Translations under genes and position numbers: made by a program
Notes under the pieces: model-generated
The model's input: the letters and a program-made list of their open reading frames with translations, nothing else
The model's database searches: none
Told to the model about the DNA's origin: nothing
In this document: one piece after another, positions 7,884-13,353 of the stretch
Layout: the number at the start of each line of letters is the position of its first letter
How positions within the stretch are numbered: position 1 is the first letter of the stretch
From: Botryococcus braunii
Taxonomy: Eukaryota > Chlorophyta > Trebouxiophyceae
Direction: 5' to 3'
Assembly: GCA_002005505.1 (NCBI GenBank)
Contig: KV908789.1
Location: 29,828 to 43,180 of the forward strand
DNA: 13,353 nucleotides

Positions 7884-8563
7884 TGTTAGGTCATGGGCAT
7901 TCGGCATCACCTCTAAAGAGCAGACATGTCGTCAGTGGACACAATCCTCCAGCTAGAGTCCGTACGACTGTCTACTGTCTGTTGTTGGACAAGACTAGCA
8001 TCTGGAAATGCCCCGCATCTTTCACAACCAGCTCCGTACATCATTGTCTTGCAATCAAGCACCGATCAAGCAATTACTAGAAAAGGCTGTGGACGGCTAC
8101 GTTCAAGTACATGCCTATATTCCTTGAAGTCACTGTCCCTTGTCTGTTTAAGTGACTACAGGGTACACTAAGCTTGTTCACTCTCACAATAGCAACAATG
8201 ATACAACACACACTGCCGCACCGCACCTGTAAAGAGCAGACAGGTCGTCAGTGGACACAGTTACTCCAGCTACAGTCCGTACAACTGTCTGCTGAGTATC
8301 ATACACAACTGTTGGACAAGACTAGCATCTGGAAATGCCCGTCATCTTTCACAACCAGTAGGCATTCACACCGGTGGGGCAGCCATAAGAGTTCACCCGA
8401 CAAACGTGTAATCTAGATCAGATTGTACCTTATGTTCGAAAGCGTCCACAATCTACCGTGTCTCAAGGTACCTTATGTTCTCAATGGACCCATATCCTAA
8501 TAGTGTACACATAAGGATCACTTAAAGCATAAGGCATTCAATAATGATTTTCAGAACTCGACA
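7884..8563 (-). repeat. LTR3: 5' LTR of element C, reverse orientation (680 bp)
   Basis: On the + strand it begins TGTTAGGTCATGGGC and ends GAACTCGACA, so both ends are TG...CA. It precedes gag in the - direction, which makes it the 5' LTR of element C. The repeat blocks lie at about 7917-8031 and 8227-8358, period about 327 bp. The motif GTACCTTATGTT occurs at 8425 and 8468. The base after the LTR starts CGCGT (8564-8568), the candidate target duplication. The partner is outside the window or lost. Confidence 0.88.
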
Positions 8564-8709
8564 CGCGTGTCCAAAATTGCGGGTTGGAGCACGGAACGGC
8601 AGGCACTGTGGCCGGCAGGCCGGCGTCCCTCCCACGGCAGGGGGTTCTCCCCCGCAGGCCAGTAGCAATACAGCGCGCTCGGAACCGCGCGAGCATACGT
8701 GTGGCTGCC
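8564..8709. other. GC-rich spacer between elements C and B, probable host sequence
   Basis: These 146 bp lie between the outer ends of LTR3 and LTR4. They are clearly richer in G+C than their surroundings (GGCCGGCAGGCCGGCG; GGCAGGGGGTTCTCCCCCGC). They match no LTR or pol segment in the window. I see no gene in them. They are the best candidate for pre-insertion host DNA. Confidence 0.55.
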
Positions 8710-9410
8710 TGTAAAAGGTTATGGGCAATCGGCTTCCCCTGTAAGCAAGCAGACAGGTCGTAAGTTCGTGCCTCTCCAGCTACAGTCCTTGACGACGGTC
8801 TGCTCGTTAGACACATGCAACTGAGTGAACAAGGCTGGCATCCTTATGTGCCCAGTATCTTTCCAAACCAGTTCCATTACACCTTGATCTGTCAATGAGC
8901 ATCTACACACGGATAAGCTCCTGACGGCTGAAAGGAAGTACCTTCCTGTACTCAATCAAGACTCCGTCCCTTAGCTTTTTGGGAGGCTTGATTGTACACT
9001 AAGATGGTTCACTTACAAACAAGCAATCAAACATGAACACATTACCAATACACACCATGCGTCACCGCACCTGTAAGCAAGCAGACAGGTCGTAAGTTCG
9101 TGCCTCTCCAGCTACAGTCCTTGACGACTGTCTGCTCTTTAGACACATGCAACTGAGTGAACAAGACTGGCATCCTTATGTGCCAAGTATCTTTCCAAAC
9201 CAGTTGCTCGACTGTGCGGTGATCGCAGCTTTAATAGTCCTTTCACACTAACGCGTAATCTAGGTCAGATTGTACCTTATGTTCGAAAGCGTCCACAACC
9301 TAACGTGTCTCAAGGTACCTTATGTTTTCAGTGGACCCATATCCTAATAGTGCACTCCTGAAGATCACTTAAAGCACAAGGCATTCAATAATAAAGTTCA
9401 GCACTCAAAA
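8710..9410 (-). repeat. LTR4: 3' LTR of element B, reverse orientation (701 bp)
   Basis: The right edge abuts the complementary polypurine tract at 9411-9423. The left edge is TGTAAAAGGTTATGGGC. The right end reads GTTCAGCACTCAAAA where LTR5 has GTTCAGAACTTAACA, so the terminal CA has probably mutated. Two repeat blocks (about 8738-8871 and 9070-9203) are spaced 332 bp apart and differ at only a few positions. The distal part carries GTACCTTATG twice (9272 and 9315), as in LTR3. Confidence 0.88.
8749..8803. repeat. Conserved inverted repeat in LTR4 block 1
   Basis: GCAGACAGGTCGT (8749-8761) pairs with ACGACGGTCTGC (8792-8803) with a loop of about 30 nt. The same pairing recurs in block 2 of LTR4 (9081-9093 with 9124-9135), in LTR3 (8236-8248 with 8281-8292) and in LTR2 (6632-6643 with 6676-6688). 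The first arm is altered in LTR5 block 1. Confidence 0.7.
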
Positions 9411-9423
9411 CTTCCCCTTGCCT
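9411..9423 (-). promoter_or_regulatory. Polypurine tract, element B
   Basis: On the - strand it reads AGGCAAGGGGAAG, identical to the tract of element A. It lies between the pol stop (9431) and LTR4 and would prime plus-strand synthesis. Confidence 0.87.
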
Positions 9424-9430
9424 GCATGCT

Positions 9431-9999
9431 TTATGTGTATCTTCTTAAACCTACTGAATCACGGTGGCCAACAAACACGGGCTTAGCAAGTGGCTTTGTC
9501 ATAATGTCAGCCACATTGCGAGCAGATTCCACATAGAGGATATCTACCTGCCCAAGTGCCATAGCTTCCCTAGCATAGTGGAAGCTTACTGCAACATGCT
9601 TTGTGATTTTGGAATAAAGGGGTTCCGTAAATTGGAAATGCATCCTTGGTTGTCCCAGAAAATCTTGACTTTCCAAGGTGCAGCAACTATCTCTTCCAAG
9701 AAGCCCCTAAGCCAGTTGGCTTCCTTCACAATATGGCCGGCTGCCATAAACTCGGCTTGCACAGTTGAGGTAGCAACTGAGCTCTATTTCTTGCTTCCCC
9801 AAACCACGGCACTACCATAGACTTATAGAACATAGCAAGTGGTGGAATACCTATGGTCCAGGTCCCCAGCATAGTCGGCATCAACATAGCCTTCTAGCTC
9901 AGGCCCCTTTCCACCCAGAGTAAGAGCTAATTCTCTGGTATCTCTCAAGTACTTCAGCACTCGAATGGCCTCATTCCAGTGTGAGGTAGTGGGTGTCAT
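9431..9999 (-). pseudogene. pol: Element B RNase H, broken
   Basis: This is the part of pol that lies after LTR5. It begins MTPTTSHWNEAIRVLKYL (9999 leftward), the continuation of SRYRM at 11033. It then reads GYVDADYAGDLDHRYSTT (first catalytic Asp), an ochre stop at 9820-9822, VVWGSKK, an amber stop where the family has Gln, and STVQAEFMAAGHIVKEANW (Glu). FWDNQGC carries the next Asp. A one-base shift near 9620-9640 leads into the last frame, YSKITKHVAVSFHYAREAM and SARNVADIMTKPL (final Asp). The gene ends TAA at 9431-9433, 7 bp before the polypurine tract. Two stops and a frameshift make it non-functional even without the LTR5 insertion. Confidence 0.9.
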
Positions 10000-10001
10000 T
10001 C

Positions 10002-11032
10002 TATAAAAGGTTGTGGGCAATCGGCTTCCCCTGTAAGCAAGCAAACAGGTCGTAAGTTCGTGCCTCTCCAGCTACAGTTCTTGACGACTGTGTGATCTTT
10101 AGACACATGCAACTGAGTGAACAAGGCTGGCATCCTTATGTGCCCAGTATCTTTCCAAACCAGTTCCATTACACCTTGATCTGTCAATGAGCATCTACAC
10201 ACGGATAAGCTCCTGACGGCTGAAAGCAAGTACCTTCCTATACTCAATCAAGACTCCGTCCCTTAGCTGTTTGGGAGGCTTGATTGTACACTAAGATGGT
10301 TCACTTACAAACAAGCAATCAAACATGAACACATTACCAATACACACCTTGCGTCACCGCACCTGTAAGCAAGCAGAGAGGTCGTAAGTTTGTGTTTCTC
10401 AGTTACTGTCCTTGACGACTGTCTGCTCTTTAAACACATGCAACCGAGTGAACAAGACTGGCATCCTTATGTGCCCAGTATCTTTCCAAACCAGTTCCAT
10501 TACACCTTGATCTGTCAATGAGCATCTACACACGGATAAGCTCCTGACGGCTGAAAGCAAGTACCTTCCTATACTCAATCAAGACTCCGTCCCTTAGCTG
10601 TTTGGGAGGCTTGATTGTACACTAAGATGGTTCACTTACAAACAAGCAATCAAACATGAACACATTACCAATACACACCTTGCGTCACCGCACCTGTAAG
10701 CAAGCAGAGAGGTCGTAAGTTTGTGTTTCTCAGTTACAGTCCTTGACGACTGTCTGCTCTTTAAACACATGCAACCGAGTGAACAAGACTGGCATCCTTA
10801 TGTGCCCAGTATCTTTCCAAACCAGTTGCTCGACTGTGCGGTGATCGCAGCTTTAATAGTTCTTTCACACTAAAGCGTAATCTATATCAGATTGTACCTT
10901 ATGTTCAGAAGCGTCCACAACCTAACATGTCTCAAGGTACATTATGTTCTCAATGGACCCATATCCTAATAGTGCACACCTGAAGATCACTTAAAGCACA
11001 AGGCATTCAATAACAATGTTCAGAACTTAACA
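10002..11032 (-). mobile_element. LTR5: solo LTR inserted in element B pol (1031 bp, three repeat blocks)
   Basis: It is flanked by CATTC at 9997-10001 and 11033-11037, and removing it restores SRYRM-TPTTSHW in pol. It ends TTAACA. The left end reads TATAAAAGGTTGTGGGC where LTR4 has TGTAAAAGG, so the G of the terminal TG is probably mutated. It is about 330 bp longer than LTR4 because the block-plus-spacer unit is present once more. Blocks end at about 10163, 10494 and 10825, both intervals 331 bp. Blocks 2 and 3 are almost identical, whereas block 1 resembles LTR4. No internal sequence remains, so it is a solo LTR. Confidence 0.92.
10164..10825. repeat. Tandem 331-bp units in LTR5
   Basis: TTCCATTACACC occurs at 10164 and 10495. 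The equivalent junction after the third block (TTGCTCGACTG) is at 10826. The two units are nearly identical; an example difference is TTACTGTCC in the first against TTACAGTCC in the second. This indicates a recent tandem duplication of spacer plus block. Confidence 0.9.
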
Positions 11033-12040
11033 CATTCTATACCGTGACAACACTCCAACAGCCTGAGAAATGTCAGGCCGGGTCGTATTGGCAATGTACA
11101 GCAACGATCCAATCAAGTCGCAGTATCGATGACCAGGTGGCAGAGGGGTACATGCCCCATGTGACATACCATCTGAGGACTCGGGTCTGCTGCTAGTCAC
11201 GAAGTCCTTGGACATGGGGGTATCAACCACACGCCCATCATCAGCAACGCCAAACTTCTCCACAAGAGCATCGATTTTGGGAGTACAACTCATGGAAATA
11301 GTGCCCTGAAGTCTATTGCGTAGGACCTGACACCCCAGGAAATCATTCACCTCTCCCAAATCATGGATGGTGAAGTCCTTCTTCAACAACTCTTTCCCCC
11401 ACTCAATCTCGGCAACCACTCCGGCAACTATGAGAAGATCATCGACATAAACAAGAATAAAGGACAGATTACCATCAGGGGCCCTCCTGATGTATACGCC
11501 CTCATCGCTCTTGCACACACTGTACCCCATCACGCTCAACTTGTCGCTCAAGGTCTTGTGCCAAGCCCGTGGGGCTTGTTTTAGACCGTATATTGCCTTC
11601 CTAAGCTTGCACACAACCCTCGTGGTGCCATTCTCAAATCCTGGTGGTTGGGTCACATAGACCTCTTCCTCCAACTCCCCATTGAGAAAAGCCGTCTTGA
11701 TATCCACTTGGTGGATCTCAAGATTCTGTGTGGCAGCCACTGACAGCACAGCCCTCCTTGCCCCATAGCTGCTGGTGGGTGCAAATACCTCCCCAACATC
11801 TATCCCAGGGATCTGTCTACACCCTTGGGCAGCCAACCTCGCTTTAAAGCGAGTAACATTCCCAGGTGCATCATTTTTAGTGGAGAAGATCCAATGGACA
11901 GGAATAACTTTCTGTCCATGTGGTCTGTCCACATATTCTAGAACCTCATGGGTATCAAGGGAATCCATCTCTTCCCTCATTGCTTGTTGCCAAAAATCCC
12001 ACTGAGGGGGGCATTGGGCTTCCCTCAGGTTAGATGGCAC
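11033..12040 (-). pseudogene. pol: Element B reverse transcriptase, uninterrupted reading frame
   Basis: The frame runs without a stop from the linker through RT to Met at 11033-11035, where LTR5 cuts it. Order from the N-terminal side: [77 protein letters not shown] (first metal-binding Asp), [29 protein letters not shown] lies at 11438-11449, followed by [18 protein letters not shown] and GHRYCDLIGSLLYIANTTRP. It is full length for the RVT_2 domain and better preserved than the copy in element A, with which it agrees at most positions. It is listed as a pseudogene because the polyprotein is cut by LTR5 and has stops upstream and downstream. Confidence 0.93.
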
Positions 12041-12060
12041 GTGAACCTTTCCCAGCTTGA

Positions 12061-12085
12061 CATAAGGTACCTTCTGTACCTTATG
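12061..12085. repeat. Perfect hairpin CATAAGGTAC/GTACCTTATG in the element B linker
   Basis: CATAAGGTAC (12061-12070) and GTACCTTATG (12076-12085) are exact reverse complements around a 5-nt loop. A second version with 9-bp arms lies at 12158-12180. They are 96 bp apart and belong to the tandem repeat of the linker. GTACCTTATG is also a recurrent word in LTR3, LTR4 and LTR5. Confidence 0.88.
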
Positions 12086-12253
12086 CTGAGAGTCGGCAGT
12101 GCTGTCAGCCTTAATGGTGATGTTCCCTTCTCTCTCTCTCTCTCCCTGGTTGCCAGAATAAGGTACATTTTGTACCTTATGCTGGGACTGGGCAGTACAG
12201 TCAGGATTATCTGATTCCTTCTCAGGTCTCTCTCTCTCCCCTTGACTACCGGA
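12062..12253 (-). repeat. Two 96-bp tandem repeats in the pol linker
   Basis: In translation the units share GERER, then SQHKVQ(N/K)VPY at 32-residue spacing. At DNA level the GGTAC...GTACCTTATGCTG palindrome recurs 96 bp apart, followed by related words (GGCAGT.CAGTCAG). The copies have diverged by substitutions without losing frame. Confidence 0.82.
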
Positions 12254-13020
12254 CTCATGTGCAGGACCCTTACATTCTCGCACCCTTCTCAATGCGGAGG
12301 GAATTCGAAGTAGCAGCTCTCTCTCTCTCCTGGACTCACACTTGGGCACACTACCCAGGCTTGCCTGAGCTGCGCCAACCATGTCAGCTTGCACACCATA
12401 AGCATGAATACCCAGTGACGCGGATTGGGCACCTGCTTCCCCTACTGCTGGTATGTCCAACCCACTACTCTCATCTCTCACATCTGCACCAAGCATAGCC
12501 TTGACTGTCTCAACCTGCCTCTGCATATCAGGGAGACCCACCATGTTTGGCTCACTCACTCTTGCCTGACCTGGGCCAGGGGCATGCAATGGGATGTCAG
12601 AATGCTCTCTCCTAGCCAAGCGCTATTCATAGCGCTGCTCCCTTGTAAGGGTGGTCCCTGGAGAAAGGGGAATTTGTGACTTCCCCTGCATTCGCAACCC
12701 CTCTTGTACCTTCTGCATTTTTTCTACCTGGGATTGAGTTTCTACACCCCCCCTGGCCAGATTATGCATATGCTCAAGCACCGACCACGAGTGCTGAGAT
12801 GGGTTGTGGGGTCCCAACAGTGGAATCCAGGCTGCTGGAGGTTCCTTGGTCATGTGTTGTTATGGTCCCTTCTCCAGACTGATCCCCAGCACGAAGTCCG
12901 GAGGTCCCACGAGCCCCAGTGTGAAGCGGCTCCACTCCATGGTCATCATCCTCATCCCAGAACGTCGGTGAAGCAGCAGAGGGAATTGCTTGAGGCATTG
13001 GCAGATCCTCACTGCCAAGG

Positions 13021-13353
13021 GGGGTGATATCCTAGAATCATAGACAGACCCAGGCTGGACCTTTGATAGACCCACTCTCTCAAGCCCCCTCAAGTGCTCG
13101 ATAAAGCTGACGTCCCTGCTCTCCTTCCACACTCAATTCCCCACGTACACACGATACGCCTTAGACTGGGGACAATAACCAGTAAACATCACAGGGATGG
13201 TCTTGGGCCCAAAAACATACCTTTGACCACTGGGAATGTGCACATGGGCTACACAGCCAAACGTGCGCAGCACAGACACATCAGGTTTGACACCAAGAAT
13301 AATTCCATGGGGTCAGGGACCTGCCGGAAGTAGGACCCACGTTGTAGAGGAGG
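13021..13353 (-). pseudogene. pol: Element B integrase C-terminal region, partial
   Basis: The - strand reads GVKPDVSVLRTFGCVAHVHIP, FGPKTIPVMFTGY, SKAYRVYVGN, a TGA stop (13133-13135), then VWKESRDVSFIEHLRG. This matches the corresponding part of element A (YKPDVSLLRTWGCLAYVHIP; ESRDVIFVEHLRG). A one-base shift lies near 13298, because the upstream LTP-ELF residues are out of frame. The integrase catalytic core, protease, gag and 5' LTR of element B would lie beyond the right edge. Confidence 0.85.

Larger units (their letters stand above)
6453..8477. repeat. Large imperfect inverted repeat formed by LTR2 and LTR3
   Basis: The left arm 6453-7052 is the reverse complement, with many substitutions, of about 7884-8477. 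Examples: GGGCATTTCCAGATGCTAG (6584 region) against CTAGCATCTGGAAATGCCC (8326 region), and ACAAGCTTAGTGTACCCTG against CAGGGTACACTAAGCTTGT. The 831 bp between the arms hold the gag 5' half and leader of element C. It is explained by two LTRs of one family in opposite orientation. Confidence 0.88.
6259..8563 (-). mobile_element. Element C: 5' end of a - strand copia element, interrupted by LTR2 and truncated at element A
   Basis: It comprises the 5' LTR (LTR3), leader, gag N-terminal half and a 45-bp gag residue on the far side of the inserted LTR2. The remainder is not in the window. If element A inserted into C gag, the rest of C would continue left of A's 5' LTR. Gag resembles that of element A, and the LTR resembles LTR4 and LTR5. 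Confidence 0.72.
9997..11037. repeat. CATTC target-site duplication around LTR5
   Basis: CATTC is found at 9997-10001 and 11033-11037, directly outside LTR5. Because the LTR happens to start TATA, as does the downstream pol sequence, the apparent match extends to CATTCTATA. The 5-bp version is the one consistent with a TTAACA terminus and with copia integrases. Confidence 0.85.
12041..13020 (-). pseudogene. Element B integrase-RT linker, low complexity, with stops
   Basis: The linker connects integrase and RT. The frame that enters RT is open from 12622 down. Upstream in the same frame there are a TAG at 12623-12625 and a TAA at 12860-12862. In 12774-12998 another frame gives an acidic peptide (SPTFWDEDDDHGVEPLHTG) resembling the acidic linker of element A, so frameshifts as well as stops are likely. 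The part at about 12060-12250 contains two 32-residue tandem repeats (GERER...SQHKVQ-VPY), Arg-Glu tracts encoded by CT/GA microsatellite (for example 12129-12144) and two palindromic hairpins. Function unknown, probably disordered. Confidence 0.7.
8710..13353 (-). mobile_element. Element B: Ty1/copia retrotransposon on the - strand, 5' part outside the window
   Basis: Read right to left, the order is integrase C-terminal region, linker, RT, RNase H, polypurine tract, 3' LTR, with a solo LTR nested in pol. It belongs to the same family as element A by its RT, its RNase H and an identical polypurine tract. It lies 146 bp from element C in the same orientation. The bases just outside the 3' LTR are CTGCC (8705-8709), the candidate target duplication. 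Confidence 0.92.

Noticed and set aside
6453..8477. A DNA transposon with long terminal inverted repeats
   Set aside because: The arms are LTRs of a copia family, each with TG...CA ends and internal blocks. The interior is a copia gag and leader, and no transposase is present.
6378..8568. CGACACGCGT at 6378-6387 and 8559-8568 as a target duplication around the whole inverted unit
   Set aside because: Half of the word at the right belongs to the LTR3 terminus (CGACA). The GTCCT pair fits the LTR2 ends better, with TG/CA and the right distance to TCAGGT. It remains a weak alternative.
8538..8955. Short - strand frames over the GC-rich spacer and LTR4
   Set aside because: They cross the LTR4 edge and have no recognisable domain. 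The same peptides recur in LTR5 (9996-10247) only because the LTR itself is repeated.
9464..9820. 118-codon + strand frame
   Set aside because: It is antisense to the RNase H of element B.
10002..10010. TATAAAAGG as a promoter TATA box
   Set aside because: It lies at the outer edge of LTR5 on the strand opposite to the element's transcription and looks like a G-to-A change of the TGTAAAAGG end seen in LTR4.
10028..10825. CRISPR-like array from regularly spaced repeats
   Set aside because: Units are about 331 bp, the spacers are themselves repeated, and the locus is inside a eukaryotic LTR.
9820..13135. Alternative genetic code suggested by in-frame TAG, TAA and TGA
   Set aside because: All three stop types occur together with frameshifts and an LTR insertion, as expected for a decaying element.

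Overview
This is eukaryotic repeat DNA built almost entirely from degenerate Ty1/copia-type LTR retrotransposons. I see no host gene, tRNA, rRNA, CRISPR array or prokaryotic operon. The family call rests on the domain order gag, CCHC zinc knuckle, DSGAS protease, HHCC/DD35E integrase, YVDD reverse transcriptase (RT), RNase H. It also rests on LTRs bounded by TG...CA and flanked by 5-bp target duplications. The style of the RT and RNase H would fit a plant or alga, but the sequence does not fix the species.

Layout. Positions 1-6258 hold element A (+ strand), which lacks its 5' LTR: leader, gag, zinc knuckle/protease, integrase, a long linker, RT, RNase H, polypurine tract and 3' LTR (LTR1, 5567-6258). 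All its coding parts carry stops or frameshifts. Positions 6259-8563 hold the remains of element C (- strand): a short gag piece (6259-6303), a solo LTR in + orientation (LTR2, 6304-7052, flanked by GTCCT), the gag 5' half (7058-7555), the leader and the 5' LTR (LTR3, 7884-8563). A 146-bp GC-rich spacer follows (8564-8709), the only likely non-retroelement DNA. Positions 8710-13353 hold element B (- strand), whose 5' part lies beyond the right edge: 3' LTR (LTR4, 8710-9410), RNase H, a solo LTR (LTR5, 10002-11032, flanked by CATTC) inside pol, an uninterrupted RT, a repeat-rich linker and the integrase C-terminal region.

Inferred history: B and C inserted side by side in the same orientation. 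LTR5 landed in B pol and LTR2 landed in C gag. Element A appears to have landed in C gag as well, leaving 45 bp of C between LTR1 and LTR2. LTR2 and LTR3 face each other and form a large imperfect inverted repeat.

The most unusual feature is the LTR architecture. All five LTRs contain a block of about 130-143 bp repeated with a period of 322-332 bp, two copies in four of them and three in LTR5. This holds even though the LTR1 block has a different sequence from the others. In LTR2-LTR5 the block carries a conserved inverted repeat around GCAGAC...GTCTGC.
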